From IMG/VR virus record IMGVR_UViG_3300020122_000326, positions 1 to 39,584 of that record: DNA of 39,584 nucleotides. One strand, given 5' to 3'. Both the position numbers and the translations under genes were made by a program. Positions 14,172-21,596 of the stretch are shown one piece after another. Origin of the DNA: a virus. Each line of letters begins with the position of its first letter. Positions within the stretch are counted from its first letter, which is position 1. The notes beneath the pieces are model-generated. The model did no database searches. It had not been told where the DNA came from and saw only the letters and a program-made list of their open reading frames with translations.

Positions 14172-14425
14172 ACTCAGCGCCTAAAATTACCCTTGGACTT
14201 GATGTCGAGGCGCTGGACCTAAGCGTGCTTGCTCAGCGGTTGCTGGGTGACCCATTGCTCACGGCCGATGACCTGGCTAAACATTTGAAGGTATCGGAGC
14301 GCACAATCGATACCCTGGTGTCGGAGCATCAGATCGTTTGCCGATACGTTGGCAGGCAGGTCCGTTTCAGGATTATGGACGTCCTGGAATACGAGGAGCG
14401 GATCAAGGTGAGGGCAGCAGCATGA
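14168..14425 (+). CDS. Helix-turn-helix protein, excisionase-like (85 aa)
   Basis: Residues about 32-80 form a MerR/excisionase-type winged HTH ('LLTADDLAKHLKVSERTIDT' then 'CRYVGRQVRFRIMDVLEYEE'). Such domains bind DNA in excisionases and small regulators. I chose the GTG start because it overlaps the upstream stop (GTGA); a TTG five codons earlier is possible. It may be the recombination directionality factor for the integrase or an early transcription regulator. Distance from int is not decisive in this type of phage. Confidence 0.7.
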   Translation: MNSAPKITLGLDVEALDLSVLAQRLLGDPLLTADDLAKHLKVSERTIDTLVSEHQIVCRYVGRQVRFRIMDVLEYEERIKVRAAA

Positions 14426-14619
14426 TCGGGCCATCCGACAATTCGAACGAATTCCATGTCATAACGCATGGGGACAACGTGATGATAACCTCTCTTAGGA
14501 AAATGTCCCTTTTGAGACCGGAAGCTGCAAGGCTAGGGATTTGGCTTCTGGCATTGAGCGGTGTCGATGCCGAATGGGTCGCTAAAAGCTTGGAGGAAAT
14601 TCGAGGGGAACGGGAATAA
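14422..14619 (+). CDS. Small hypothetical protein (65 aa)
   Basis: It is coupled to the HTH gene by an ATGA overlap. The sequence has a short strand-rich start ('EFHVITHGDNVMITSLRKMS') and a helical C-terminus ('LGIWLLALSGVDAEWVAKSL'). The pattern resembles many small phage proteins of the early region, but no function can be assigned. Confidence 0.6.
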   Translation: MIGPSDNSNEFHVITHGDNVMITSLRKMSLLRPEAARLGIWLLALSGVDAEWVAKSLEEIRGERE

Positions 14620-14631
14620 CTATCCATATTT

Positions 14632-14964
14632 ATGAACATTACCGAAATTGTCGTCTCTGCCGGTAGGACGTTTAACAATCCGCACGAGCAGTTCTCGAAC
14701 CTTCGCCCTGAAGTATCGCTTAAGGCTGTGCTTTCAGAAGGCGAAGATCCATTGGAGGCCACGAAGCGGCTGCAGTCTATTGCTGAGGGCCTGGTTGAAG
14801 ACCACAAGCAAGGATTGCTGAAAAGTCTGGATCAGCTTAACGAGCTAACAACGCGCCAGGCCGAGATGCGCGGCCTGCAGAAAGAGCTCGAGCGGACTCA
14901 AGCGCGATTGGATTTCATACGGGGCGAACATCCGGAGCTGCAGCTAGCGGAGGCCAATCCATGA
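14632..14964 (+). CDS. Conserved-looking early phage protein (110 aa)
   Basis: The N-terminal half 'AGRTFNNPHEQFSNLRPEVS' with 'LKAVLSEGEDPLEATKRLQS' resembles a widespread phage protein with the core 'SRTFNhPyE.ysN..P.V.L.A.L.EGEDP'. The C-terminal half is a coiled coil ('RQAEMRGLQKELERTQARLD'). I associate this family with replication and recombination regions, but its function is not established. The stop overlaps the next ATG. Confidence 0.65.
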   Translation: MNITEIVVSAGRTFNNPHEQFSNLRPEVSLKAVLSEGEDPLEATKRLQSIAEGLVEDHKQGLLKSLDQLNELTTRQAEMRGLQKELERTQARLDFIRGEHPELQLAEANP

Positions 14965-15158
14965 GCAAGGCGCCCAGGAAAGAAGCAAAATGGATTAGCG
15001 CTGCGGACGCGAGAACGGAAATCGACACGCTGATTTTCCGCCTTGGCATGCAGGCCGGCCGTTTAATGATGCGAAAGGGAAGATCAGCCCAGCGGACGTT
15101 GAAGCGCAATTTTGACCAAGCCAGATCGCTTGGCGTGAAAATCGATATCGATCTGTGA
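14961..15158 (+). CDS. Small basic hypothetical protein (65 aa)
   Basis: This is a strongly basic helical protein with clustered Arg/Lys ('GRLMMRKGRSAQRTLKRNFD') and could bind nucleic acid. It is coupled at both ends (ATGA to the preceding gene, GTGA to the J-domain gene). No family is recognised. Confidence 0.6.
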   Translation: MSKAPRKEAKWISAADARTEIDTLIFRLGMQAGRLMMRKGRSAQRTLKRNFDQARSLGVKIDIDL

Positions 15159-15784
15159 GCGAGCAGCGACAGGCCTACCCGCTTTCATGGCCAGACGGAT
15201 GGCCAAGGACCGTGAGCCATAGCAGGCAATCTAGCAATTTCCAGCGGGCTGTCAGTTACGGAGCGCGCAGGCATTCAATGGATGAGAGCTGCCGACAGCT
15301 CGGCGCCGAGCTGGGCCGGCTTGGTGCTAAAAACGAGGTTCTATCCACGAATGTTAAGCGGCGCCTGGACGGAGCTCCTTATTCGGGCCAGGCGCAACCG
15401 CAGGACACAGGCGCGGCCGTTTATTTCGAACTGAAGGGAAAGAAGATTAGCCTGGCGTGCGACAAATGGAACCGAGTTGAGGATAACATTTGGGCGATCG
15501 CCAAACACGTGGAGGCGCTGCGCGGGCAACAGCGATGGGGCGTCGGATCGATAGACCAGGCTTTTCGCGGTTATACGGCACTGCCGGCTATCGGTACCAC
15601 CAGCGGCATGAATTGGTGGGAAGTGCTGGGCGTGCCGATTAATTCCGCCCCCGACCAGGTGAGAGAGGCGTACAAGATTCTTGTGCGCAAACAACATCCT
15701 GATGGCGGTGGCGACCGGGAGAGATTTCAGCGCATCCAGGAGGCCTGGGAGCAATTTGAAAAAATGGCTAAGAGAGTTGCATGA
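15155..15784 (+). CDS. J-domain (DnaJ-like) protein (209 aa)
   Basis: Residues 153-205 are a J domain: 'WWEVLGVPINSAPDQVREAY' followed by the invariant HPD at 181-183 ('KQHPDGGGDRERFQRIQEAW'). J domains recruit and stimulate Hsp70 (DnaK). The N-terminal about 140 residues are unrelated to DnaJ and contain strands 'AAVYFELKGKKISLACDKWN'; they probably bind a phage target. In lambda, DnaJ/DnaK remodel the replication preprimosome, so a phage J protein next to the putative initiator could direct host DnaK to that step. The GTG start overlaps the upstream stop. Confidence 0.85.
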   Translation: MSEQRQAYPLSWPDGWPRTVSHSRQSSNFQRAVSYGARRHSMDESCRQLGAELGRLGAKNEVLSTNVKRRLDGAPYSGQAQPQDTGAAVYFELKGKKISLACDKWNRVEDNIWAIAKHVEALRGQQRWGVGSIDQAFRGYTALPAIGTTSGMNWWEVLGVPINSAPDQVREAYKILVRKQHPDGGGDRERFQRIQEAWEQFEKMAKRVA

Positions 15785-16098
15785 GACAAGAGGACTTCAA
15801 AGAGTTCCAAGATCACATTAGGTCGCAAAAGCTCGACCCAGCATTCGAAACCGTCGAGGCGATCTGCGTTATGTCCGGGCCATGCGCTGTGATCGAAATC
15901 GTAGTAGCACAAGCGGCCAACGACAGCGGGATCCCGATGGATTGGGGATATACTGGAGGCCGGGCATTTATCCATGCCAAAGGAGACCGTGATAAGGCCA
16001 GGTTGGCCATCTGCAGAGCCTTTCCATTGTTAGACCTTGATTGCGGAAACGGATATCTGAATAAAAAAAGGCCGACCCCGGTTAGGGCCGGCCAATAG
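15781..16098 (+). CDS. Hypothetical early protein (105 aa)
   Basis: It is coupled to the J-domain gene by ATGA. The sequence contains 'VEAICVMSGPCAVIEIVVAQ' and 'MDWGYTGGRAFIHAKGDRDK', a small alpha/beta-looking protein with no family I know. The last codons are written over the stem of a minus-strand terminator (16063-16093), so the C-terminus 'NKKRPTPVRAGQ' is dictated partly by that structure. Confidence 0.6.
   Translation: MRQEDFKEFQDHIRSQKLDPAFETVEAICVMSGPCAVIEIVVAQAANDSGIPMDWGYTGGRAFIHAKGDRDKARLAICRAFPLLDLDCGNGYLNKKRPTPVRAGQ
16063..16093 (-). terminator. Minus-strand terminator overlapping a plus-strand gene end
   Basis: On the minus strand a 9-bp stem (one G-U pair), with arms at 16085-16093 and 16070-16078 and a 6-nt loop, is followed by seven T. 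Read on the plus strand the same structure has an A run in front and no T tract behind, so it works only leftward. The nearest leftward gene upstream is the response regulator. Confidence 0.75.
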
Positions 16099-16166
16099 AT
16101 TCTTTCGAATCCACCAATGAACAGCTTATTTTATAGCAGGTTTGGACGTGTGATCAACTCTCAGGG

Positions 16167-17186
16167 ATGCGGGTCACGCTTTGGGGTCGCGCTGTGATCG
16201 GGCCACGCCTTCACGAGTGGCGGATGGTGAGTTTGGCGATGGCAGACATCCTGGCTGTGTTCGATTTTAGCCTTCGAGAGCTTAAGATCCTGTCACTCGT
16301 CAGGATGATGTCATTCGGGGCTGGCAAGCCAGAGGTGGAATTGCCAACGTTGGATCATTTCTCTAAGGCATTAAAAATAACCAAGGGCAATGTGAGCGAC
16401 TTGTTGAAAGACCTGGGCGCTGGCAAAGCCGAAAATGCTCCTCCGGGCAGGAGGGTATTGGCGAGAAGAGGAAATTTTTATGGCTTTAGATTTCCAATAA
16501 CGGCTTGGGACGTTTGGCAACGCGTCGAGCAAATCGAGATCATTGACCAGCTCGAAATGTTAGAAAGGCCGGCTTGCCTCCTAACGGCTTTGCGCGACAC
16601 TTTTGTTGAAGCGGTGTTACAGCAAGCCACGGATAGAGCGCCCGTGGCACTACATCAAACGCATGCCAAAGTTCCCGAATCGGGAACCGAGGCACCAACG
16701 CACAACAGACCGTCAGTTCCCGAATCGGGAACTGACGGAGCGTTCCCGAATCGGGAACCATGGAAAAAACGCAATGTTTTTGGGGCCGAAATGGCTCCCG
16801 TTCCCGAATCGGGAACGCCTTGGGGTACAACAGAAGCAAATTTGCAACATTGCAGTTTTGCTCCTAAAGGAGGATCTCTGAAAGAACAAATTTGCAATGT
16901 TGCAAATTTGGAGGTTCCCGATTCGGGAACAGAGGTCGAGTCGAGGGTCGGTAATCGACTAACACCGGAGGAGCAGGAGATTTTTGACGAATGCGGACTC
17001 GTCGGCGCATTTGGCCCAAACCTTGAATCGCGAGGCTGCTGGTTTGCGATGGTTAAGAAGCGTCCGGAGACCGTCAAAGAGCTATTGGGAGAGCTTCGTA
17101 TGCGGCTGCGGGAAGACACCATACGCAATCCAGGCGCATGGATGATGGACAAATGGATCCGATGGAAAAGGCCGGATGATCGCTAA
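16167..17186 (+). CDS. Putative replication initiator containing its own iterons (339 aa)
   Basis: The N-terminal about 110 residues look like a winged-helix DNA-binding domain ('LPTLDHFSKALKITKGNVSD'). Residues about 165-255 are low complexity with repeated 'VPESGT' because the DNA carries palindromic iterons. The C-terminal about 85 residues are helical ('LTPEEQEIFDECGLVGAFGP', 'NPGAWMMDKWIRWKRPDD'). An initiator gene with iterons in its middle is the arrangement of lambda O and its origin. The start may be the first ATG or an ATG 19 or 24 codons later. It follows the early operon and has no recognised helicase or polymerase neighbour, so host replication proteins would be recruited. Confidence 0.7.
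   Translation: MRVTLWGRAVIGPRLHEWRMVSLAMADILAVFDFSLRELKILSLVRMMSFGAGKPEVELPTLDHFSKALKITKGNVSDLLKDLGAGKAENAPPGRRVLARRGNFYGFRFPITAWDVWQRVEQIEIIDQLEMLERPACLLTALRDTFVEAVLQQATDRAPVALHQTHAKVPESGTEAPTHNRPSVPESGTDGAFPNREPWKKRNVFGAEMAPVPESGTPWGTTEANLQHCSFAPKGGSLKEQICNVANLEVPDSGTEVESRVGNRLTPEEQEIFDECGLVGAFGPNLESRGCWFAMVKKRPETVKELLGELRMRLREDTIRNPGAWMMDKWIRWKRPDDR
16671..16930. repeat. ori: Iteron array, probable origin of replication
   Basis: Five 17-bp inverted repeats lie inside the initiator gene at 16671, 16716, 16742, 16800 and 16914. Four read GTTCCCGAATCGGGAAC, and the last has T at its centre and so faces the other way. The second extends to 29 bp (CCGTCA/TGACGG flanks). Between copies 4 and 5 lie two AT-rich elements sharing AAATTTGCAA (16838 and 16888), the second a longer palindrome, which may be the unwinding region. 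Irregular spacing rules out CRISPR. Confidence 0.75.
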
Positions 17187-17187
17187 A

Positions 17188-17865
17188 TCAATGCACGGCC
17201 TGGCGACGTATCCAAGCAGCTTGGGCTATGCTGGAGGCTCCAGTTTTTACGAGTATGCTTTTTACGTGAGTTTTTAGGGTATTCTCACTGAGCCCGATTT
17301 CCGCGGCGGTTTCTTTGTAGGTTTTTCCTCTTTCGAGTTCGGAGAGAATTCTTTTTTCTTGGGGGCTTAGCCTGCCCAATAAAGGTGTTCGCCGACGGAA
17401 GAAGAGGATCAGTTCTTCAGCGACCTCGGGACTTATGGCGGGACGGCCGCCATGGACTCTTGCTATCGCAGTGGCCAGGACCTGACGTGGGGTTCGGGTT
17501 TTGACGAGGTAACCGTCGGCTTCGCTTTCGAATGCGCTAAAAATTCTTTCGGGGACCGCGCTGGCGCTGAGGATGATGACCTTTAGCCGAGGAAGCTCGC
17601 GCTTAATCTGCCGGCATGCATCGAGTCCATCGAGTCCTCCAGGGATGGTGATATCTAAAAGGAGAACATCGGGCCTCATGCGATGGATGGCGGCGCCGGC
17701 GATCGCAGTCTCGAAGGAGTCGAACGATCCGATCCAGGCAAGGGAGGTGCTATGCCTCATTTCGAATTCGAGGCATTTGAGCAGGGTTAGATCATCATCG
17801 ATGCCAACAACTCGTATGCGATTTTGGCCCTTCAAAACCTGATCCAAAATACCGTTATCACACAA
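17188..17865 (-). CDS. Response regulator, NarL/FixJ type (REC + LuxR HTH)
   Basis: The receiver domain (about 15-135) has all key residues: acidic Asp23-25 in 'GIDDD', phospho-acceptor Asp71 in 'LLLDITIPG', Ser100 and Lys122 in 'YLVKTRT'. Residues about 165-222 form a LuxR/GerE helix-turn-helix ('RLSPQEKRILSELERGKTYK', 'ENTLKTHVKSILVKTGA'). It would be phosphorylated by a host sensor kinase and bind DNA as a dimer. No kinase gene is present. The start is GTG. It is isolated on the minus strand between the initiator and packaging genes, two bases from the convergent initiator stop, and looks like an acquired host-type regulator that lets the phage read host signals. Confidence 0.88.
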   Translation of the reverse strand: MCDNGILDQVLKGQNRIRVVGIDDDLTLLKCLEFEMRHSTSLAWIGSFDSFETAIAGAAIHRMRPDVLLLDITIPGGLDGLDACRQIKRELPRLKVIILSASAVPERIFSAFESEADGYLVKTRTPRQVLATAIARVHGGRPAISPEVAEELILFFRRRTPLLGRLSPQEKRILSELERGKTYKETAAEIGLSENTLKTHVKSILVKTGASSIAQAAWIRRQAVH

Positions 17866-17909
17866 AAGAGCGAGTATTTAGAGGAATTCGACATTGGCAT
17901 AGTTCGCTC

Positions 17910-18248
17910 ATGCCTGAGCTAAAACATCTGAGGCCTTCCGAACCAGACATCACGGAACTCAAACAAGCTGCAGTCGCCCTCAAGGATTCCAACAGGGCAT
18001 TGGCCAGTGCAAAAAAGTCGGCTGATGCAGCCAAGATTGTCTTCGCTACGTGGCTCAAGAAAGAGCGCGGAATAGATTTGGACGCATTGGCCATTGGCGA
18101 CGCAGTGTGCATCGATGAGGTCTTGCTAGTAACAATCGAAGCGCGCAACAGCTTCGATGAGCAGGACTTTTTGAAAGAGCATCCAGCTCTTCATGCCCAA
18201 TTCAAAAAGGATTTTGTCGTGAAAAAGTTTAAGCCGTTGACTTCGTAA
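17910..18248 (+). CDS. Hypothetical phage protein (112 aa)
   Basis: Helices at residues about 14-50 ('DITELKQAAVALKDSNRALA') are followed by strands ('AVCIDEVLLVTIEARNSFDE') and a C-terminus 'DFLKEHPALHAQFKKD...FKPL'. Many phages encode proteins of this size and ending; their function is unknown to me. It is divergent from the response regulator with 44 bases between and precedes the terminase genes, so it may be the first gene of the late operon. Confidence 0.65.
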   Translation: MPELKHLRPSEPDITELKQAAVALKDSNRALASAKKSADAAKIVFATWLKKERGIDLDALAIGDAVCIDEVLLVTIEARNSFDEQDFLKEHPALHAQFKKDFVVKKFKPLTS

Positions 18249-18336
18249 CCCTGCGGCACGCTCGCACCCCTCCCCCCTTAAGGAATCTATTTGGACTCTT
18301 TAGAGAACAGGTTACCAAGCATTTTCGTTTGTCCCT

Positions 18337-18933
18337 ATGAGCGGCAAAAAAAGTAAGTCTCCGCCACAACCGATCGCTCCAGAGTCGGCTTCGAGCCCGT
18401 CCAGAGCGGGTGAAACGGATGCGAAAACAAAACGCATAATGCATAAATCGCGGTGCCGCTCGAGGCGGCGATCGCGGAAGGAAGTCGGCGAGGTTGAGAC
18501 GCCGAAGGATTATTCGGTGAATGCGCTGAGTGCGTTGCTGGGGAATGACCGGCGGACGATCGACAAGGCGGTCGTGAATGTTAAGCCGACACGCGTTGAG
18601 GGGAAGACGAAGTTTTATAAGCTCGAGGATGTGGAGGCGGCGCTCGCGCGGAACGAATCGCCACTGAAGGATGAAAAGCTCCTGGAGGAAATTCGGAAGA
18701 TCAGGATTGCCAACGACGAGAAGGAAAACCTGGTCGTGAAGACCTCGAAGGTTGCGGATTCGATTCGCAGATGCTTGACGCCAATGATAGCGGCGCTCGA
18801 GCAAAGGTTGGTGAACGAATATCCAACGGCCGTGGCCGGCCTGGACGTTCCACAGGCGCGCGTGTACGGCAAACGATTGTTCGACGAGATCATTGAATAT
18901 CTTCGGTCATTCGAAAAGGAATGGGACTACTAG
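18337..18933 (+). CDS. Terminase small subunit (Nu1-like, 198 aa)
   Basis: After a Lys/Arg/Ser-rich N-terminus, residues about 55-100 form an HTH ('YSVNALSALLGNDRRTIDKA', then 'TKFYKLEDVEAALA') like the DNA-binding domain of lambda Nu1. A helical oligomerisation part follows ('KLLEEIRKIRIANDEKENLV'). It recognises the packaging site and loads the large subunit. It overlaps the large terminase gene by 13 bases, the usual pairing. Confidence 0.82.
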   Translation: MSGKKSKSPPQPIAPESASSPSRAGETDAKTKRIMHKSRCRSRRRSRKEVGEVETPKDYSVNALSALLGNDRRTIDKAVVNVKPTRVEGKTKFYKLEDVEAALARNESPLKDEKLLEEIRKIRIANDEKENLVVKTSKVADSIRRCLTPMIAALEQRLVNEYPTAVAGLDVPQARVYGKRLFDEIIEYLRSFEKEWDY

Positions 18934-20822
18934 CCAAGGCAGCATGGAGAGGGCTCGTTGAGCCTCGCGATCGCCGGCCTATTCCTGAATGGGCCCACGA
19001 TTTTATCCGGCTATCGCCGCCGATCACCAGGACCGGGCCGTTCGATGTCTCGGGCAGCCGGCATTTCATTCAGATATTTGATTCCCTGCAGAACGATCGC
19101 AAGCGGGAGGTGAATGTTCTAAAGCCGGTGCGGGGCGGTGGAAGCTTGATCGGGGACGTGTTCTGTCCCTGGGCGATGAAGAACGATCCGGGCCCTTACA
19201 TGGAGGTGTTCCAAACTGAATCGGTGGCCAGTGCGCATGCCGAGGAACGATCGAAACGGATTTTTGAGCGCTGCGAGCCATTGAAGGAATTGCTGCCGAG
19301 CAATCGGCACAAGGTTCGCGACGACGAGATTTTATTTTCGCACGGCCACACTTGGTACGTCCGCGGGCCCAGCCTGGCCAACCTGCAGGCGAAGGGCATT
19401 CGATATCTTCGCCTCGAGGAGGTCTGGATGTGGGACCAGGGCCGTATGGCGGAGGCTGAGGGGCGCATTGGTGATTACCTCAAAATGCAAACCTCCAAGA
19501 TTTTGAGAGTGAGCCAGGGCGGCCCTCGAGACGGAATCAAAATGGAGGACAGCGATTGGTTTCAGGCTTATTACCGCGGGAAGATCCACGAGTGGGAGGT
19601 TCAATGTCCATCGTGCTTGAAGTACTTCGACCCGATTTTCAGCGGGACCAGGCAGGACGGCAGCTTCTGGGGCATGACCTGGGATCGACACATGACGGCA
19701 AGCGGCGAGTGGGACATCGCAAAATGCCTTCCGACAATCCGTTTCGAGTGCCAGCACTGTGCGCATCCGATGATGGATTGCTCGAGGACCAAAACGGAGT
19801 GGAACCGGACCGGCCGGTATAGGCAGTGTGTTACCGCGGGCCAAGGCGCTGCGCGCGGGGACGACGTTCCGAGTTCGGACACGGGCAAGCGGGACTCGTT
19901 TCATTTCGAGTGTGTGATTGATTTTCCCTGGGATGAGCTGGTGGAGCTTTGGCTATCGGCCTGCAATGCGGAGAAGCGCGGTGAGCTGAAGGCCAAGGTC
20001 CAGTTTTACCAGAAGCGTCGGGCGATGTTTCGCGATGAGGAATCGCTCCTCAAGGGCGGCCTCAATCTTCGCAAGGTGGTTTACGAAATCAATTCGGCCT
20101 GGCCGGAGGAGCGCGCAAGGTTCCTGACGGTCGACCGGCAGGAGGAGGATTTGTTTTGGTGGTCGGTCCGGGCCTGGTCGAACCAGCGCAGCCGGCGGCT
20201 TGGATTTGGCCGCTGTTATGGATTTGGGGCGGTGGAAAAACTGAGGGAGCAATTCAAGGTCGCGCCAAACCATACCTTCATCGATTCCGCATACCAGGCG
20301 AAAGGGGACGCCGGCGTTTACCTGGCATGCCTAAAGCATGGATGGATCGCCGTGAAGGGCGCCGCGGAATATCACTTCCAGCACAGGCTTAAGAACAAAA
20401 GGATGGTGCTGAAATCTTATGCCCCGCTGGCATTTGGAGATCCGGCGGTAGCGACCTTGGGCCGGAAGTTCTGCCCGCTGATTCGGTTTTCAAAGCCGCA
20501 GATGAATCAAAAGGTCCAGGAACTCATCGATTCCGGCCGTTGGGAGGAACCAATGGACAGCGCCGATCCTGAAATGGACAAGGAGTACAGCCTTCAGATG
20601 GCGTCCCGGGTCAAGAAAACAGAGTTCAACGCGAAGACCGGGCAGTCCAAGCAGTACTGGAAGGAGAGCAAGAATGACCATGCCCGGGATTTGGCCAACG
20701 CGCAGGTCCTGGGGGCGATGCTTTCGGATTTGATTCCGGACCCTGCGGCGGAAGTGCTTTCGAAATCTGAGGAGGCCGGGACCGATCCCGACAAGTCGGG
20801 GCTTCCTCCTGTCGCGGCATGA
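18921..20822 (+). CDS. Terminase large subunit (GpA family, 633 aa)
   Basis: Order and motifs fit lambda-GpA-type terminases: N-terminal 'IPEWAHDFIRLSPP', an ATPase region, Cys pairs 229/232 and 277/280 forming a zinc ribbon ('CPSC...CQHC'), and a C-terminal nuclease region with 'FIDSAYQAKGDAGVYLACLK'. The Walker A segment is atypical: 'VRGGGSLIGD' (about 70-79) lacks the usual GKS/T, while Walker B is 'YLRLEEV' (162-168). It cuts and pumps DNA into the prohead through the portal. Confidence 0.9.
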   Translation: MGLLAKAAWRGLVEPRDRRPIPEWAHDFIRLSPPITRTGPFDVSGSRHFIQIFDSLQNDRKREVNVLKPVRGGGSLIGDVFCPWAMKNDPGPYMEVFQTESVASAHAEERSKRIFERCEPLKELLPSNRHKVRDDEILFSHGHTWYVRGPSLANLQAKGIRYLRLEEVWMWDQGRMAEAEGRIGDYLKMQTSKILRVSQGGPRDGIKMEDSDWFQAYYRGKIHEWEVQCPSCLKYFDPIFSGTRQDGSFWGMTWDRHMTASGEWDIAKCLPTIRFECQHCAHPMMDCSRTKTEWNRTGRYRQCVTAGQGAARGDDVPSSDTGKRDSFHFECVIDFPWDELVELWLSACNAEKRGELKAKVQFYQKRRAMFRDEESLLKGGLNLRKVVYEINSAWPEERARFLTVDRQEEDLFWWSVRAWSNQRSRRLGFGRCYGFGAVEKLREQFKVAPNHTFIDSAYQAKGDAGVYLACLKHGWIAVKGAAEYHFQHRLKNKRMVLKSYAPLAFGDPAVATLGRKFCPLIRFSKPQMNQKVQELIDSGRWEEPMDSADPEMDKEYSLQMASRVKKTEFNAKTGQSKQYWKESKNDHARDLANAQVLGAMLSDLIPDPAAEVLSKSEEAGTDPDKSGLPPVAA

Positions 20823-20823
20823 A

Positions 20824-21312
20824 ATGAGCTTGGATTTTCTTCTCGTGAGTAATTCCAATAATGACGCGGCGGACCTGCCTGAGGCCTCGATTTCGGATCA
20901 TCCAGCGGAGCATTGTCTGGAGGCATTTTGCCCGAAGTGCAACCGGGTCGTGGATGCGGCTTGTCCTGGCTGCGGGTCGAACGTGGAGCTGGCCGGGGCG
21001 AGCACTGATGGCGCGGCCGGCTCGGCGTTATCCAGGACGGAGTTTTATCGGCGATTCATTTTGCTGATTCAGGGTTCGAGAAACTCAAAATTTACGCTGG
21101 GTTGTTATCTCATCGCGACGGGAGACGCCTTCGCCGACGGCGTGAGCATGACGGAGTTCGGGAAGGAGTGGGGTGTGTGCAAAGCGACGGTGTCCAAGCA
21201 TTGCCGGCATATCTGCGCTTACCTGGGGATCGCGCCGAGCCAGTACATGCGCAAGGAGGAGATGGCGCGGAAGTTCAGGACCTCCAACCGCCGGCCAACA
21301 AAACAAAATTAA
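20824..21312 (+). CDS. Zinc-finger and HTH protein (162 aa)
   Basis: The N-terminal part has a zinc-ribbon 'CPKCNRVVDAACPGC' (about 38-52). The C-terminal part is an HTH ('MTEFGKEWGVCKATVSKHCR') followed by a basic tail. It looks like a DNA-binding regulator or a second terminase-associated protein. It starts one base after the terminase stop and is coupled to the next gene by TAATG. The role is unknown; control of late genes is a guess from the HTH. Confidence 0.65.
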   Translation: MSLDFLLVSNSNNDAADLPEASISDHPAEHCLEAFCPKCNRVVDAACPGCGSNVELAGASTDGAAGSALSRTEFYRRFILLIQGSRNSKFTLGCYLIATGDAFADGVSMTEFGKEWGVCKATVSKHCRHICAYLGIAPSQYMRKEEMARKFRTSNRRPTKQN

Positions 21313-21596
21313 TGAAACTCAAACATCGCGTCGTTCACTATTTGCATAAGCTCACCGACGAAGGGATCGAGCTTCTGCGCTCGAGGAAAATGCCGGAAGG
21401 CTTACTGCCGCCCAAAAAAGAAGTGATGAGCCATTTGGCGGTCGGCCGGGTTTTTGTTTTTCCCAGGTCTAAGACCGCTTACCGGGTTACGGTGACCGGC
21501 GCTGTAGTGCGGGCGAATCCCAAGCCGTGGAGAAATAAGGCGGAGCAAAAGCGCTGGAAAAAGGCGCGCCGGCTGGAGAGGGGTAAATCTGAATGA
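21312..21596 (+). CDS. Small basic hypothetical protein (94 aa)
   Basis: The protein is basic, with a strand-rich middle ('HLAVGRVFVFPRSKTAYRVT') and a C-terminal Lys/Arg/Trp-rich helix ('NKAEQKRWKKARRLERGK') suited to nucleic-acid binding. The start ATG overlaps the TAA of the zinc/HTH gene; a longer upstream reading frame is a shadow. It overlaps the next gene by four bases. No family is recognised. Confidence 0.55.
   Translation: MKLKHRVVHYLHKLTDEGIELLRSRKMPEGLLPPKKEVMSHLAVGRVFVFPRSKTAYRVTVTGAVVRANPKPWRNKAEQKRWKKARRLERGKSE

Noticed and set aside
16671-16930. CRISPR-like array
   Set aside because: The repeats are palindromic iterons with uneven spacing (26 to 114 bases) inside a gene, and no cas genes are present.
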